Below are positions 26,985-38,514 of a DNA stretch of 64,000 bases, piece after piece. A program made the translations under genes and the position numbers. Each line of letters begins with the position of its first letter. Position 1 is the stretch's first letter. The notes beneath the pieces are model-generated. The model worked only from the letters and a program-made list of their open reading frames with translations, did not search any database and was not told the DNA's origin. The DNA lies in the NCBI RefSeq assembly GCF_013372145.1, contig NZ_CP053827.1, forward strand, positions 620,001 through 684,000, given 5' to 3'. Source of the stretch: Campylobacter hyointestinalis subsp. hyointestinalis (GTDB taxonomy: Bacteria > Campylobacterota > Campylobacteria > Campylobacterales > Campylobacteraceae).

Positions 26985-27729
26985 CTTGATTTGCTATATT
27001 GCCTATAAATTTGAGAATTCTTCTGTTTTTTTGATTTGAGAAAAAATCATCTGGGTTTTCTATAGTGAGTATCTCGCCACTTTCTAAAAACATGATTTTA
27101 CTAGCGACATTTTTTGCAAAACTAAGCTCGTGAGTTACTAGTATCATAGTTTGTTTTTCTTTAGCAAGAAGCTTTAGTGTATTTAAGACCTCTCCTACAA
27201 GCTCTTTATCTAGTGCGCTAGTTGGCTCATCAAGTAGTAAAATATCTGGTTTTAAAGCGACTGCCCTTATGATGGCTACTCGCTGCTGCTGTCCTCCGCT
27301 CAAAGAACTCGGATATAAGTTTATCTTATCTTCCAATCCTACTTTTTTAAGAAGTTCTAAAGCTAAATTTGCAGCTTCAAATTTATTCATTTTTTGAACT
27401 TGAATAAGACCTTCGGTTACATTTTCAAGAGCTGTTTTATGCGGAAAAAGATTGAAGGATTGAAATACCATACCCATTTTTCTGCGTAGTTTTAGCGTAT
27501 CTGATCTGCTTATATGCTTGCTAAAATCGAGCTCTAAAGACTTATCGCAAAAGCTGATAATACCGCTATCTGGATTTTCTAGTAAATTTAAACATCTCAG
27601 CAGCGTAGTTTTGCCACTTCCGCTTGGACCTATTATGGCTAGGACGTCTCCTTTATCCACATGAAAATTTATATTTTTTAAAATTTGGTTTTCTTTTATT
27701 GATTTGTTTAAATTTGTTATATTTAGCAT
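26977..27729 (-). CDS. Amino-acid ABC transporter, ATP-binding protein
   Basis: The protein has 250 residues of the polar amino-acid uptake (PAAT) type: Walker [15 protein letters not shown]-loop FQSFNLFPHKTALENV, signature LSGGQQQRVAI, Walker B ILLLDEPTSALD, and the H-loop VTHE. It drives the permease and binding protein encoded just upstream. It lies 7 bp after the permease gene. Confidence 0.95.
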   Translation of the reverse strand: MLNITNLNKSIKENQILKNINFHVDKGDVLAIIGPSGSGKTTLLRCLNLLENPDSGIISFCDKSLELDFSKHISRSDTLKLRRKMGMVFQSFNLFPHKTALENVTEGLIQVQKMNKFEAANLALELLKKVGLEDKINLYPSSLSGGQQQRVAIIRAVALKPDILLLDEPTSALDKELVGEVLNTLKLLAKEKQTMILVTHELSFAKNVASKIMFLESGEILTIENPDDFFSNQKNRRILKFIGNIANQDG

Positions 27730-27736
27730 ATTTCAC

Positions 27737-28399
27737 CTATAAATGTTTACTGAATTTGATCTCAAGTTTTGTTTGTAAATAGCTTAAAAATATACATATT
27801 ACCCAGTATATAAGCGCAGCCTCTGAGTATGTTAGCAAAAATTCGTAATTTTGACTAGCTATGGTTTGAGCCTCTCTAAATAGCTCGGTTACTAGTACGA
27901 CTGAGGCTAATGAGCTATCTTTTACAAGAGCGATAAATGTATTTGATAGTGTTGGAAGTGCGATTTTAAACGCTTGAGGAGAGATGATCCTTATAAAGGT
28001 GTTTAAATGACTCATTCCTATGCTCCAGCCAGCTTCCCATTGGCTTTTAGGTACAGCTAAAATACTAGCTCTGATCGTCTCGCTTGCATAAGCTCCGATA
28101 TTTAAACTAAAGGCGATAACGGAACTTATAAAAGGATTTAGTGTGACACCGATGTTTGGAAGACCATAAAATATGATAAATAGCTGAACTAAAAGAGGAG
28201 TGCCTCTAATGATAGATATGTAAAATCTACATACTATCTGTGATATTTGGATAATGAAGCTTTTCCCGGTATTTATACGGATCATAGCTACAATTACTGC
28301 GATAGATATACCGACAAAAAATGAGATAAGACTCAAAGGGATCGTATAAAAGACAGCCCCTTTGAGCATAGGAATAAATGACTCTAAGAGGTTATTCAC
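27737..28399 (-). CDS. Amino-acid ABC transporter, permease
   Basis: The protein has 220 residues, with five membrane helices of the His/Glu/Gln/Arg/opine permease family, including [17 protein letters not shown] and the EAA loop [22 protein letters not shown]. It forms a homodimeric channel with the following ATPase. Its start overlaps the substrate-binding protein gene by 8 bp. Confidence 0.94.
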   Translation of the reverse strand: MNNLLESFIPMLKGAVFYTIPLSLISFFVGISIAVIVAMIRINTGKSFIIQISQIVCRFYISIIRGTPLLVQLFIIFYGLPNIGVTLNPFISSVIAFSLNIGAYASETIRASILAVPKSQWEAGWSIGMSHLNTFIRIISPQAFKIALPTLSNTFIALVKDSSLASVVLVTELFREAQTIASQNYEFLLTYSEAALIYWVICIFLSYLQTKLEIKFSKHL

Positions 28400-29150
28400 T
28401 TACATCAACCCCAAAATATCGTTCGGAGATCTTTTTAAGTGTACCGTCTTTTTTCATACTTTCAAGAGCTAAGTTTATCTTATCTCTAGCATCTGTTAGC
28501 TCTTTTTTAAATAAAAATACGCTTCTAGTTCCATCTCCTGTTGTAAAAGCAATCTTAACGTTTTTATCATTTGTAGTTTTTAAGTAGTTTAAAATAGCAA
28601 GCTTGTCGTTCATGGTTCCATCTGCTCTTCCTTGGCTTACTGCTTTTAACGCCGGAGCTAGGTTGTCTACTAAAACGATTTGTGCGCCATTTGCGACTGC
28701 AGTATCGTAATATGCGCTTCCTATGGCTTGAGCTATTTTAGTACCATTTATATCTTTTAGCTCTTTGATATTTTCATTATCACTTCTGATAGCTACAGCC
28801 GCACTAGTAACTATATAAGGTATGCTAAGCGTATAAAGTTCAGCTCTTTTTGGATTGTTATCGCTGATCTGATTTGCTATCATATCAAAGCGACCGCTAT
28901 TTAGCCCAGAAAATATAGCATCCCAGTTTGTTTCGAAAAACTCAGGTTTAAAACCAGCTCTTATCGCAGCTTCAGTGATGACATCTACGTCATAGCCTAT
29001 TAGCTTTCCAGTTGTATCGTGGTATGTAAATGGAGCGTATGTGCCTTCGGTTCCTATTCTTAAAACTGTTTTATTATTGTCTTTTGTATCTGCGCTTTGG
29101 CATCCTGCAAAGATAAAAAGTGCAAATATCAAACCTAATATCTTTTTCAT
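28392..29150 (-). CDS. Amino-acid ABC transporter, substrate-binding lipoprotein (cystine type)
   Basis: The protein has 252 residues. Lipobox FAGC (Cys17), then a solute-binding family 3 domain with [27 protein letters not shown] and [11 protein letters not shown]-like [23 protein letters not shown]. The nearest known relatives by pattern are the cystine-binding FliY/TcyJ group, so cystine or cysteine is the best guess for the ligand. It is the first gene of the importer operon and is preceded by a near-consensus promoter. Confidence 0.9.
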   Translation of the reverse strand: MKKILGLIFALFIFAGCQSADTKDNNKTVLRIGTEGTYAPFTYHDTTGKLIGYDVDVITEAAIRAGFKPEFFETNWDAIFSGLNSGRFDMIANQISDNNPKRAELYTLSIPYIVTSAAVAIRSDNENIKELKDINGTKIAQAIGSAYYDTAVANGAQIVLVDNLAPALKAVSQGRADGTMNDKLAILNYLKTTNDKNVKIAFTTGDGTRSVFLFKKELTDARDKINLALESMKKDGTLKKISERYFGVDVSE

Positions 29151-29174
29151 AACTATCCTTTAAATTTTTTCGTA

Positions 29175-29203
29175 ATCATATCCAAAACGACTGAATATGT
29201 CAA
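29175..29203 (-). promoter_or_regulatory. Sigma-70 promoter of the amino-acid importer operon
   Basis: Read on the minus strand: -35 TTGACA (29203-29198), 17-bp spacer, -10 TATGAT (29180-29175). The hexamers and spacing are close to consensus, and the start of the binding-protein gene is 25 bp downstream of the -10 box. Confidence 0.75.
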
Positions 29204-29276
29204 GAATAAGTAGTATATATTTTATAAGTAAGATATATCGATATTTCTAAGTTATTTATTTAATAATATAGTTTTT

Positions 29277-29819
29277 TTATATTCTTTTATTTTTTATGTA
29301 TGCTAGTATGTATTCTAAACCAGAGTAAAGAGTAAGTGCTACTGCTATCCACAGCAGTATATTTCCTCCCCACCATTGCATGATCAAAAATCCTATGGCT
29401 ATCATTTGAAATATTGTTTTGACTTTTCCAGCTATAGATGCACTCACGTCGATATTTTCGCTAGCCATAACTACTCTAAAGCCTGTTATAAAAAACTCAC
29501 GGATAAGTATAAGATAGATAGCCCATGCATTTGCACGGTCTATCATCATAAGACCTAAAAAAGCTGCCAAAGTTAGCATTTTATCGGCTAATGGATCTAT
29601 TATGGCGCCTAATTTTGTTTTTTGATTCCAATTTCTAGCGATATATCCATCAAAAAAATCAGTAATGCTTGCCACTACGAAAATAAGAGCACAAAAATAG
29701 TTCAGCCAGCTTATAAGTGCTGTATTTGTTTTATTTTCTAACTCTAAAAGTAGAAAAAAAAGCAAAGGAGCAAGCAATATACGGATAAATGCTAATGAAT
29801 TTGGAAGATTTAAACTCAT
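29277..29819 (-). CDS. pgsA: CDP-diacylglycerol-glycerol-3-phosphate 3-phosphatidyltransferase
   Basis: The protein has 180 residues. It makes phosphatidylglycerol phosphate at the inner membrane. The CDP-alcohol phosphotransferase motif is complete: DFFDGYIARNWNQ followed by TKLGAIIDPLADK (D-x2-DG-x2-AR-x8-G-x3-D-x3-D). Four membrane helices are visible. Its start overlaps the SDR gene by four bases, and it is last in the pyrD-M16-dapA-SDR-pgsA run. Confidence 0.95.
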   Translation of the reverse strand: MSLNLPNSLAFIRILLAPLLFFLLLELENKTNTALISWLNYFCALIFVVASITDFFDGYIARNWNQKTKLGAIIDPLADKMLTLAAFLGLMMIDRANAWAIYLILIREFFITGFRVVMASENIDVSASIAGKVKTIFQMIAIGFLIMQWWGGNILLWIAVALTLYSGLEYILAYIKNKRI

Positions 29820-30604
29820 TTGAATGTTGTACCGCCATCGATTATAAAGGTATGCCCTGTTACCCAGCTAGCTTTTGAACTACATAAAAATAGGCATGCT
29901 CCTGCAAGATCTGTTGGTTGTCCCATACGTCCTAGCGGGCTCAAGGCAGCTGTTGCGTTCCTGACTTCTTCATAGTTTGTGAAAGCTCTTAAAGCGTCTG
30001 TTTCTATAGGTCCACCGCTTACTACATTTACACGGATATTTTTATCTCCGAGCTCTGTTGCAGCGTATCTTGCCATAGCTTCTACGGCTGCTTTTGCGGT
30101 TCCATGACCGCTATAGTGTTCTATATAGACTAAATTTCCTGTCGAACTAAGGCTTATAACGCTTCCGCCGCCGACTTTTTCCATCCTTTTTGCCGCTTCT
30201 TGAGTTCCACAGACAAAAGCATTTACTGTTGCGGTAAAGATATTGTTGATACCACGAGGTTTTAATTTCATAAATTTAGTATATCCGCCTGCTACTGCAC
30301 GACCTGAGATTATGGCGTTTGATATGAAAAAATCAACTCTATCAAAATCCTCATCTATTTGTAAAAATAGCTCTTTATAGCTTTCAGGTTCTAGTATATT
30401 TAAAGCGTAAGCTATAGCTTTGATACCAAATTTATTTTCAAGCTCTCTTGCTTGCTCTTCAGCCATTTCTTTATTTGAATTATACGTAAATGCTATATTT
30501 GCTCCAGCATTAGCAAATTCCAAAACTATAGCTCTGCCAATTCCCCTTGTTCCACCGCTTATTACTAGGGTTTTACCTTTAAACTCGTCATTATAACAAC
30601 TCAT
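29816..30604 (-). CDS. FabL-like enoyl-ACP reductase / SDR oxidoreductase
   Basis: The protein has 262 residues. The Rossmann loop is SGGTRGIGRA, and the active site is SLSSTGNLVYIEHYSGHGTAK, i.e. a Tyr-x6-Lys spacing typical of FabI/FabL enoyl-ACP reductases rather than the Tyr-x3-Lys of classical SDRs. The C-terminal half (VNVVSGGPIETDALRAF, ASWVTGHTFIIDGG) resembles Bacillus FabL. It would reduce trans-2-enoyl-ACP with NADPH in fatty-acid elongation. The gene touches dapA by one base and pgsA by four, so all are cotranscribed. Whether a separate FabI exists cannot be seen here. Confidence 0.85.
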   Translation of the reverse strand: MSCYNDEFKGKTLVISGGTRGIGRAIVLEFANAGANIAFTYNSNKEMAEEQARELENKFGIKAIAYALNILEPESYKELFLQIDEDFDRVDFFISNAIISGRAVAGGYTKFMKLKPRGINNIFTATVNAFVCGTQEAAKRMEKVGGGSVISLSSTGNLVYIEHYSGHGTAKAAVEAMARYAATELGDKNIRVNVVSGGPIETDALRAFTNYEEVRNATAALSPLGRMGQPTDLAGACLFLCSSKASWVTGHTFIIDGGTTFK

Positions 30605-31500
30605 TAAAATCCTTTTATATCATAACTTTTCATAATTTCTTCAATCTTTTTTAGATTAGCTGTGCTTGGGTTGCAAAGCGGAAGCCTGTACTCTAAAGTA
30701 TCTATAAGACCAGCTATAAACATAGCGGCTTTTATAGGTATAGGATTACTTTCGCAAAACATTATTTTATTTATATTATAAAGCTTATCGTTTATCTCTT
30801 TTGCTTTTAAAAACTCATTATCAAGTGCGTAGTGAGTAAGTGCTGCAGTTTGATCTGGAAGTAGGTTTGAAGTAACTGATATGACGCCTTTTCCACCATT
30901 GCTTAAGATCGGATAGTTTATCGCATCTTCACCACTTAAAACATAAAGTTTAGGCTCGTGAGCTAGTAGATCAACGCATCTATCTATGCTTCCGCTCGCT
31001 TCTTTAACTCCATAAATATTTTCGCAGTCGTTAAATAGCTTTATGACCGTCTCTGGAAGTATATCGCACCCTGTGCGACCAGGAACATTGTATAGTAATA
31101 CTGGAATATCAACTGAATTTGCTATAGCTTTATAGTGTAGATACAAGCCTTCTTGCGTAGGTTTGTTATAATACGGTGCTACTGAGAGTACGCCATCAGC
31201 TCCGTGATCTTGTGCAAATTTAGCAAGTCCGATCGCCTCATGAGTCGCGTTGCTACCAGCTCCTGCTAGAACTTTTACATTTGTGTTTTTGCAAGTATTT
31301 ACGGCTATTTCGATGCAAACTCTGTGTTCATCATGAGTAAGAGTAGCGCTTTCTCCGGTAGTTCCTACTGGAACCACTGCATCTACGCCGTATTTTATCT
31401 GTCTTTTTATAAGTTTTTCATATCTTGCTTCGTCTAATTTTCCATTTTTAAATGGCGTTATGAGAGCTGTCATAGCTCCAAAAATGGCTGCTTTGCTCAT
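30604..31500 (-). CDS. dapA: 4-hydroxy-tetrahydrodipicolinate synthase
   Basis: The protein has 298 residues. It condenses pyruvate with aspartate semialdehyde, first step of the lysine/DAP branch needed for peptidoglycan. The motifs [28 protein letters not shown] (active-site Tyr and Arg) and the Schiff-base lysine in YGVKEASGS are present. Start overlaps the M16 peptidase stop by four bases. Confidence 0.96.
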   Translation of the reverse strand: MSKAAIFGAMTALITPFKNGKLDEARYEKLIKRQIKYGVDAVVPVGTTGESATLTHDEHRVCIEIAVNTCKNTNVKVLAGAGSNATHEAIGLAKFAQDHGADGVLSVAPYYNKPTQEGLYLHYKAIANSVDIPVLLYNVPGRTGCDILPETVIKLFNDCENIYGVKEASGSIDRCVDLLAHEPKLYVLSGEDAINYPILSNGGKGVISVTSNLLPDQTAALTHYALDNEFLKAKEINDKLYNINKIMFCESNPIPIKAAMFIAGLIDTLEYRLPLCNPSTANLKKIEEIMKSYDIKGF

Positions 31501-32747
31501 TTTAAACCTTTCTTGAGTATTATTGTTGTTAAATTTTTGCTTACGAAATATCTATTTGCGATGTCTTTGATACTTTGTGAACTTAAAATTTCTGAAGCAT
31601 TTTCAAGCTCGTAAAGCGGCTCTATGTCGCCTCTTGCTATGTAGCTACCGTATAAATTTGCTAGTTTGCTTGCGCTGGTTAGAGAATATACAAGATCCGA
31701 TCTAAGTGAGTTTTTTATCTTAAATAACTCATCATCGCCTATTAGTTCTTGTTTTGTTTGCTCTATCAAATTTAAAAGCTCAATTTCAACTTTACTAGCG
31801 TCTATTTCAGGGTTGCAAACTGCTAGAAATACAAATAATCCCTCGTCTTTACAATCTATAGGATAGGCATAAATTTGATTTACCAAATTTAGCTCGTCCA
31901 TAAGTTTTTTTTGTAAAATAGAGCTTTTTCCACTACTTAAATAATTGCTAAGAGCGCCAAGCTCTATTTGATCTTTATGATTAAAAGGTGGTATCTTATA
32001 AGCAAGACCTAGCATCTCTACATCGCTATCTTTATGTAAGATCACTTTTTTTTCGCCATTTTGATCTGGTTCTTTAAAGTAAAAATTTGGAATATCTTTT
32101 CTGTTTTTTATCTTAGAAAAATGTTTTATACCGTATTCAAAAGCCGTTTTTTCATCACAATCCCCAGTTATCATCAAAAAAGCATTTTTTGGCTGATAAT
32201 AAGTCTGCCAAAACGCTTTTATATCTTCAATGTTCCAGTTTTCTATATCTCTAAAAAAGCCGATTGGAGTCCAGTGGTACGGATGATATATAAAGGCATT
32301 ATTAAATAGCCTAAAATACATAAGCCCGATAGGATTATTATCGGTTCTCCATCTTCTCTCTTCTAATACAACGTCTCGTTCTGTTTGAAACTCGTCGTCT
32401 TTTAAAGCCAAATTTTCCATAATATCTGCGTAAAGTTCAAGACTTTTATCTAAATTTGCATTTGAACATTTTATAAAATAATGTGTATAGTCAAATCCTG
32501 TGCTTGCGTTATTTACGCCACCAAAGCCCTTTACTATCTCATCAAATTCCCCAGCTTTTCTAGTTTTGGTGGATTTAAAATTTAAATGTTCTAGCATATG
32601 AGCTATACCGCTTTTTCCCATAGTTTCATTGCGACTACCGACTTTATAAAATAGGTCTATGCTTATAACATTTGAACCCAAGTTGAGAGGAGTGTGATAT
32701 ATCTCAAACTCATTTTCTAAAGTAATCTTTTTAAATTTAGGTAACAT
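31497..32747 (-). CDS. M16-family zinc metallopeptidase
   Basis: The protein has 416 residues. The inverted zinc motif HxxEH appears as [14 protein letters not shown], with the downstream glutamate in [15 protein letters not shown]; the second half is an inactive M16C-like domain. There is no clear signal peptide. Its relatives are processing proteases; the substrate is not known. It sits between pyrD (adjacent, no gap) and dapA (4-bp overlap), a fixed order I also recall from C. jejuni. Confidence 0.9.
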   Translation of the reverse strand: MLPKFKKITLENEFEIYHTPLNLGSNVISIDLFYKVGSRNETMGKSGIAHMLEHLNFKSTKTRKAGEFDEIVKGFGGVNNASTGFDYTHYFIKCSNANLDKSLELYADIMENLALKDDEFQTERDVVLEERRWRTDNNPIGLMYFRLFNNAFIYHPYHWTPIGFFRDIENWNIEDIKAFWQTYYQPKNAFLMITGDCDEKTAFEYGIKHFSKIKNRKDIPNFYFKEPDQNGEKKVILHKDSDVEMLGLAYKIPPFNHKDQIELGALSNYLSSGKSSILQKKLMDELNLVNQIYAYPIDCKDEGLFVFLAVCNPEIDASKVEIELLNLIEQTKQELIGDDELFKIKNSLRSDLVYSLTSASKLANLYGSYIARGDIEPLYELENASEILSSQSIKDIANRYFVSKNLTTIILKKGLK

Positions 32748-33812
32748 CTATTTTCCTACGTTTATGCCGACTGCTTGAGTTATATTTGTAAATCCATCTT
32801 TTGATAGAAGTTCGCTGAGTTCTGAGCCCATCTTTTTGCAGATCATAGGTCCTTCAAAAATAAAACTTGTATAAATTTGGACTAAATTTGCCCCCATTTT
32901 TATACGTTCGTACGCATCTTCACTACTGCTTATACCGCCGCAACTGATAAGAGTTATTTTGCCAAAAAGCTCGTCTGCGACTGCTTTAAACAACTCCTTG
33001 CTTTTTTGAGTGATCAAAGCTCCGCTTATACCGCCGAAGTTTTTTGCATTTTGACTTAGAGTATAATCCACGCTGGTATTATTTATGATAATAGCATCAG
33101 CACCAAAGCTAAGTGCGTTTTGGCATAGTTCTATTGCTTTCTTAGCTTCCATATCAGGAGCTATTTTTAGTATTATAGGTAAATTTGTTAGAGGTTTTAA
33201 CGTGCTAAAAAGTTCTTTTATAAAGCTATTTTCTTGAAGAGCGCGCAGGTTTGGAGTATTTGGTGAGCTAATATTTAACACAAAAGCATCGCAAAGTCCG
33301 TTAAATTCTCTAACTAAAAATTCATAATCTTTTAGCGCTTCATCGTTTGGCGTAATTTTATTTTTACCTATATTTGCAAATAATGGCAAAGCAAACGGAT
33401 ATAGTTTTTGCGCTCTATCTTTTATCTTCTGGCTACCGTCGTTATTAAATCCCATTGCATTTTGTATGCTTTTTTCTTCTATAAGTCTAAAAAGTCTCGG
33501 TTTTGGATTTCCGTTTTGAGGTTTTGGAGTGAGTGTTCCATACTCCAAAAAACCAAATCCAAAGCAAGAGAGTGGTTTTGCCATAGTTAAATTTTTATCA
33601 AATCCGCCAGCAAGTCCTATCGGATTTAGAAAATTCGTTCCAAGTATATTTTGAGATAATTTTGTGTCTATATAACAAAATTTATCTACTAAAATATCTG
33701 CCGCAAAAGGCAAATTTATAACGCTTCTCATACCGTATTCGGCTATTTTGTGAGCGGTTTCAGGCTGAAATTTAAAAAATATTTTTTTTATATCATTATA
33801 ATCCATAATCAT
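32748..33812 (-). CDS. pyrD: Dihydroorotate dehydrogenase (quinone), class 2
   Basis: The protein has 354 residues. Membrane-associated FMN enzyme that oxidises dihydroorotate with menaquinone in pyrimidine synthesis. NPIGLAGGFDKN, EYGTLTPKPQNGNPKPRLFR and NISSPNTPNLR (catalytic Ser region) and the C-terminal ISCGGISS and LVQIYTSFIF segments are diagnostic. A possible longer start (MIMDY) is only two residues away. Confidence 0.95.
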   Translation of the reverse strand: MIMDYNDIKKIFFKFQPETAHKIAEYGMRSVINLPFAADILVDKFCYIDTKLSQNILGTNFLNPIGLAGGFDKNLTMAKPLSCFGFGFLEYGTLTPKPQNGNPKPRLFRLIEEKSIQNAMGFNNDGSQKIKDRAQKLYPFALPLFANIGKNKITPNDEALKDYEFLVREFNGLCDAFVLNISSPNTPNLRALQENSFIKELFSTLKPLTNLPIILKIAPDMEAKKAIELCQNALSFGADAIIINNTSVDYTLSQNAKNFGGISGALITQKSKELFKAVADELFGKITLISCGGISSSEDAYERIKMGANLVQIYTSFIFEGPMICKKMGSELSELLSKDGFTNITQAVGINVGK

Positions 33813-33857
33813 CCTTATAAAGTGAGCAATTCTACCCTAGAAACCCTAAAATATCTA

Positions 33858-35588
33858 TTAAATAAGATTGCCTAATTTTAATTTTTTATATACCAAACAT
33901 TCGTTTTCCAAACTCTCATCATTGCCAAATCCAACTATCTTTCCCTTATCTAAAACGGCTATTTTATCGGCATTTTTTACCGTGCTTAGGCGGTGAGCTA
34001 TAACAAATATTATTTTATCTTTACTTAAATCTTCTATGGCTTTAGTGATCTCTTTTTCACTTTCATTATCAAGCGCACTTGTCGCTTCATCAAATATGAG
34101 AATTTGTGGATTTTTATATAAAGCTCTTGCGATCGCTATCCTTTGGCGTTGTCCACCACTCAAATTTGCTCCAAACTCATCAAGCACTGTATAAATTCCT
34201 TCACTAAGATTACTTACAAAGTTATAAGCATTGGCTAGTTTTAAAGCTTTTATGACTTTTTGTTCGTCGAATTCTCCGCTATAAGCTACATTTGCTGCGA
34301 CAGTGTCATTAAATATATAAACTCTTTGAGTGACTAAACCTATATGATCTCTTAGATCTTTTAAGCCAAACTCGCAGATGTCGTTTTCATTTATAAGAAT
34401 GCTTCCACTATTTGCGTCGTAAAATCTCATAAGTAAATTTATAAGAGACGTTTTTCCTCCGCCGCTTCCTCCGACTATGGCTATCATCTGTCCTTTGCTT
34501 GCCTTTAAGCTTATACCGTTTAAAACTTTAATCTCTCCGTAGGCAAAATGCACGTCTTGCACGGTTAAAGAATTTATTACTTGAGGGAATTTAGTACTTC
34601 CGCCGACTATACTAGGAGCAAGATCAAGAAGATCGAAAGTTCTCTCACTAGCAGCTACTGCGTCTTGCATTTTGTTATAAAGACTAGAAATCCTTTTTAT
34701 AGGAGTGTAGAGCATAAAAAGCGCAGTCAAAAACGAGAAGAAACTTCCTACGCTAAGACCGCCATCTATGACTTGTTTTCCGCCTATGATGATAACTGTT
34801 GCTATGCCTATAGAACCTAAAGTTTCCATCATAGGACTTACTAGTTCGTTTATTTTTACGCTTTTTAAATTTAGTTTGAAGAAGTTTTCGTTGTGTTTGT
34901 CAAATCTATCTAATTCTCTATTTTCGGCATTATTTGCTTTTATGATCTCTATGTTTGAGAAAATTTCACTTAAAACAGAGCTGATGTCGCTTGTTTGTTC
35001 TTGAGATCTTCTTGAGATCTTCTTCATTTTTTTTGCTAAAAGTGAAAGTGGATACACTGCTGCTGGGAAGATAACTAAGGCAAAAAGAGCTAAAAGTGGA
35101 CTTTGGTATATGACGACAGCCAAAAGTCCTATGATAGTTATAAGCTCGCGAGCGAGTTCTGGTATGATATTAGAAACTATGCTTCTTATGCGTTCTATAT
35201 CATTCGTGTTTCTACTGATAAGCTCACCTGTTCTAAATTTGTTGAAAAAGCTCATATCTAAAAATAGTAGATTATCTAGCAATTTATGTCTAAATCTTTT
35301 TACCATATCTTGTCCGATGTAAGCCGTAAAGTATGCTTGCAAGTATGTTCCAAGGCTTTTTACAAAGTATATCGCTATGATAGCATAAGGCAGAAGATAA
35401 AGTAGATCTTCGTTTTTTTCTACAAATATTTTATCAAGTACCGGTTTTACTAGATACGCTGAAACTGCAGTTCCCACGCTTGCCATTATCATACCTAGCA
35501 AGACAAAACCAAACTGCGCAATATAATCTTTAAAATACGGCGAAAATCTTTTGAAAATATCTATAACGCCCCTCATATTTTCTCCCAC
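33858..35588 (-). CDS. msbA: ABC exporter MsbA, lipid A / lipooligosaccharide flippase
   Basis: The protein has 576 residues, a half-transporter with six N-terminal membrane helices and a C-terminal ATPase domain: Walker [11 protein letters not shown], signature [15 protein letters not shown], Walker [13 protein letters not shown], and H-loop AHRLSTV. In this position (between cysS and pyrD) C. jejuni has its MsbA orthologue (from memory). It flips core-lipid A across the inner membrane. Its start overlaps cysS by 16 bp, so no separate promoter is expected. Confidence 0.9.
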   Translation of the reverse strand: MGENMRGVIDIFKRFSPYFKDYIAQFGFVLLGMIMASVGTAVSAYLVKPVLDKIFVEKNEDLLYLLPYAIIAIYFVKSLGTYLQAYFTAYIGQDMVKRFRHKLLDNLLFLDMSFFNKFRTGELISRNTNDIERIRSIVSNIIPELARELITIIGLLAVVIYQSPLLALFALVIFPAAVYPLSLLAKKMKKISRRSQEQTSDISSVLSEIFSNIEIIKANNAENRELDRFDKHNENFFKLNLKSVKINELVSPMMETLGSIGIATVIIIGGKQVIDGGLSVGSFFSFLTALFMLYTPIKRISSLYNKMQDAVAASERTFDLLDLAPSIVGGSTKFPQVINSLTVQDVHFAYGEIKVLNGISLKASKGQMIAIVGGSGGGKTSLINLLMRFYDANSGSILINENDICEFGLKDLRDHIGLVTQRVYIFNDTVAANVAYSGEFDEQKVIKALKLANAYNFVSNLSEGIYTVLDEFGANLSGGQRQRIAIARALYKNPQILIFDEATSALDNESEKEITKAIEDLSKDKIIFVIAHRLSTVKNADKIAVLDKGKIVGFGNDESLENECLVYKKLKLGNLI

Positions 35589-36952
35589 ATAACGCCATTA
35601 GCGGTGTCCATGATAGATACGTTTAAATTTGCAAGCTCGGCTCTGATCATATCTGCTAAAGCAAAGTTTTTATCTTTTTTAGCTTTGTTTCTTTGCTCGA
35701 TTAAGCTTAAAATTCGTTCTTTTTCCTCGCCATCTACTCCCCATTGAAACCACTCGAACTCATCAGCATAGCCTATTCCTAAAAGCTCTTTTATAAACTC
35801 TAAATTTGCAACAGTAACTGCTTTAAAAGCTTTGTTTTTTGGCTCATTATCCAGAGTTTGATTTGCTAAGTTTATCATCTCGTCGATGATGCCAAGACTT
35901 GCTGAGATATTTAGATCATCTCCCATAAACTTAAGCAAATCGTTTTTAAGCTTATCATCTACGTTTGAAGCAGGTATTTTGCCAAGTCTCTTTTTCAGGC
36001 GGTAAATTTTATCAAGACGTTTTTTGCTTGATTTTAGATCTTCTATATTGTAGTTAAAATTTGCTCTATAATGACTGCTCATAAGATAAAATCTAAGAGC
36101 TTCACCAGGAACTAGCTCAAGAGCGTCTTTTATAAAAAATGAGTTTCCTAGACTTTTACTCATCTTTTCGTTATCGACTTGTATGAAACCATTATGCATC
36201 CAGTATTTTGCAAGATTTTTATGTTTTGCACATCTACACTGTGCGGCTTCATTTTCGTGATGCGGAAAAAGTAGATCTGCGCCTCCTGCGTGGATATCTA
36301 TCTCAAATTCGTCGTTTCCTACAAAATGTTTTTGTATCATTGCTACACATTCGCTGTGCCAACCAGGTCGTCCTTTTCCAAAAGGGCTTTCATACCATTT
36401 TTCATCGAATTTCCAAAGAACGAAATCTTTAGGATCTCTTTTTTCATCACTACTTTCTACTCTAGCTACTAAATTCTCATCTTTTCTACCACTTAGGCTT
36501 AGATAATTTTCATCTTTACTAGTATCAAAGTAAATTCCATCATCAAGTTTATACGCAGAGCCGTTTTTTACGAGTTCGCTTATATAAAGTATGATATCAT
36601 CTAAGCTAGTAGTCGCTTTTGGACTAATGCTAGGTTCTAAAACGTTTAAAGCACACATATCGGCTTTATATCTGTTTATATAGTGGTTTGTTATATCTTC
36701 TAGGCTCTTATTAGATTCACTCATTTTTTTAAGAATTTTATCGTCTATGTCGGTGAAGTTTTTTACAAATTTTACCTTATATCCAAGAGCTTTTAAAGTG
36801 CGGCGAAGCAGATCAAAGCTTATGCTGCTTTTTGCGTGACCTAAGTGAGCGTCATCATACACAGTAGGTCCGCATACGTAGATATTTGCTTCATTTTCTC
36901 TTATAGGTTTAAATTCGACTTTTTGTTTTAAAACGCTATCATAAATTTGCAT
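35573..36952 (-). CDS. cysS: Cysteinyl-tRNA synthetase
   Basis: The protein has 459 residues, class I synthetase. The HIGH box is AHLGHAK, the KMSKS loop is [10 protein letters not shown], and zinc ligands are in [17 protein letters not shown] and HHENEAAQC. The C-terminal DALR-type helical part is complete. It overlaps murJ by 14 bp and msbA by 16 bp. Confidence 0.97.
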   Translation of the reverse strand: MQIYDSVLKQKVEFKPIRENEANIYVCGPTVYDDAHLGHAKSSISFDLLRRTLKALGYKVKFVKNFTDIDDKILKKMSESNKSLEDITNHYINRYKADMCALNVLEPSISPKATTSLDDIILYISELVKNGSAYKLDDGIYFDTSKDENYLSLSGRKDENLVARVESSDEKRDPKDFVLWKFDEKWYESPFGKGRPGWHSECVAMIQKHFVGNDEFEIDIHAGGADLLFPHHENEAAQCRCAKHKNLAKYWMHNGFIQVDNEKMSKSLGNSFFIKDALELVPGEALRFYLMSSHYRANFNYNIEDLKSSKKRLDKIYRLKKRLGKIPASNVDDKLKNDLLKFMGDDLNISASLGIIDEMINLANQTLDNEPKNKAFKAVTVANLEFIKELLGIGYADEFEWFQWGVDGEEKERILSLIEQRNKAKKDKNFALADMIRAELANLNVSIMDTANGVMWEKI

Positions 36953-38336
36953 AAATAATTTCCTTGATAAAGGTGATCAAACCAGCAAAAATAACCCCAC
37001 TTAAAATAGTTATTGCGGTTTTTTTGCTTAGGATTATATCTAAAAACTCTCTAAAACCAAAAATAAAAATAGCATAACCAAACAGATACGCTCCAGATAG
37101 CGATCCAGCGAGTGCTAGTCCCACAGCTCCAAAAGGCTTAAATAAAATAAGGCTTAAGGCTATATTTATAACTAGCGAATATACTGAAATTTTTGCTGCT
37201 ATGCGTTGTTTCATATTTGCGTAAAGCCAAAGCGAAAATAGCTTGTAAAGCCCATACGGAAGCAGTCCTAACATATACATCTGTAAAACTTTTGCTGCTT
37301 CAAGAGTATTTTGCTTATCAAACTCGCCGCGTTCAAATATCAGCCATATAATCTCATTTGCTAAAATTACACCGCCTATAGTAGAGAAAAGTAGTAGGAA
37401 AAATAGGACGTGAAAGCTTTTGTCCAGTAAAAATTTCGCGTTTTGTGTATTTTGTGCTTTGATCTGTTTTGAAATTTTTGGAAATATTGCAGTGCTTAAA
37501 GCGATAGCAAAAAGTGCGAGTGGAAGCTGAAAAATTCGGTTTGCATAGTAAAGATAGCTGATGCTTCCAGCTACTAAAAAGCTAGCTATAAACGTAGAGA
37601 TAAAATCGCTTAGTTGATTTGCGCTGCTTCCTACAACGCCTTGAGAAAAATTTATCCAAAATCCTTTGCTAGAAGCTCTTTTTCCTTTGATAAATTTATA
37701 TACGCCAAGTGTTAAAAGCTTCATCAAATTTAGCCTTTTAAGAGCGATTAAGTGAGCTAAAACTTGAAGTATTCCACCAGCTACAACGCCCCAGCTAAGA
37801 TATCTCACTGACTCATTTGGTGGTAAGTTATAAGCCAAAAGTAGTGCTACTATCATCGCTAAATTTAGTAGAGCAGTACTAAAAGCAGTCGTGCTAAAAT
37901 GATTTTTATACTGCAAAACAGAGGCGAAAGTAGTTACGCTAAATATACAGATGAGATACCAAAAGTTTATTCGCACCAATGGAACGGCTAGTTCTATAGT
38001 TTTATCATCAAATCCAAAAGCTAAAAGTTTTGTAACAAACGGTGCGAAAATCATCACGCCAAGACTTAAAATAAGCATAAAAGAGATAAATTTTAAAAGC
38101 ACTTCAGCTAGAAAAAGCCCTTTATGGCTAACTTTTACGAAATTTGGTAAAAAGCTTTGAGTAAAAGCTCCCTCTCCAAAAAGTCGTCTAAATAAATTTG
38201 GTAGTTTAAATGCTACAAAAAATATATCGCTCCACACGCTTGCCCCAAGAGCAAAAGCAGTCAGCAAGTCGCGAACAAGCCCTAAAACACGCGAAACCAA
38301 GATCCCAAAACTATTTGTAAAAAAGTGTTTTAACAT
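36939..38336 (-). CDS. murJ: Lipid II flippase MurJ
   Basis: The protein has 465 residues from the ATG at 38336, which has GGAG close upstream; an in-frame ATG 39 bp further up adds only a hydrophobic, atypical leader. The start [23 protein letters not shown] is the MurJ signature, with about 14 membrane helices and [11 protein letters not shown] later. It moves lipid II to the outer face of the inner membrane. First gene of the murJ-cysS-msbA run. Confidence 0.93.
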   Translation of the reverse strand: MLKHFFTNSFGILVSRVLGLVRDLLTAFALGASVWSDIFFVAFKLPNLFRRLFGEGAFTQSFLPNFVKVSHKGLFLAEVLLKFISFMLILSLGVMIFAPFVTKLLAFGFDDKTIELAVPLVRINFWYLICIFSVTTFASVLQYKNHFSTTAFSTALLNLAMIVALLLAYNLPPNESVRYLSWGVVAGGILQVLAHLIALKRLNLMKLLTLGVYKFIKGKRASSKGFWINFSQGVVGSSANQLSDFISTFIASFLVAGSISYLYYANRIFQLPLALFAIALSTAIFPKISKQIKAQNTQNAKFLLDKSFHVLFFLLLFSTIGGVILANEIIWLIFERGEFDKQNTLEAAKVLQMYMLGLLPYGLYKLFSLWLYANMKQRIAAKISVYSLVINIALSLILFKPFGAVGLALAGSLSGAYLFGYAIFIFGFREFLDIILSKKTAITILSGVIFAGLITFIKEIIYANL

Positions 38337-38514
38337 AAACTCCGCCAAAAAAATTATTGTTATTTTAAATAACAAATGAAAACTTTGTTTATTATATCTT
38401 TGGTTTGCTAAATTCGGTATTTAAATTTACTGTAAATTAAGGTCAAATTTATAAAAATCATAAATTTTTACTTAAATTTAAAAATATTTTGCTAAAATAA
38501 GTCTTGTTTTTAAG

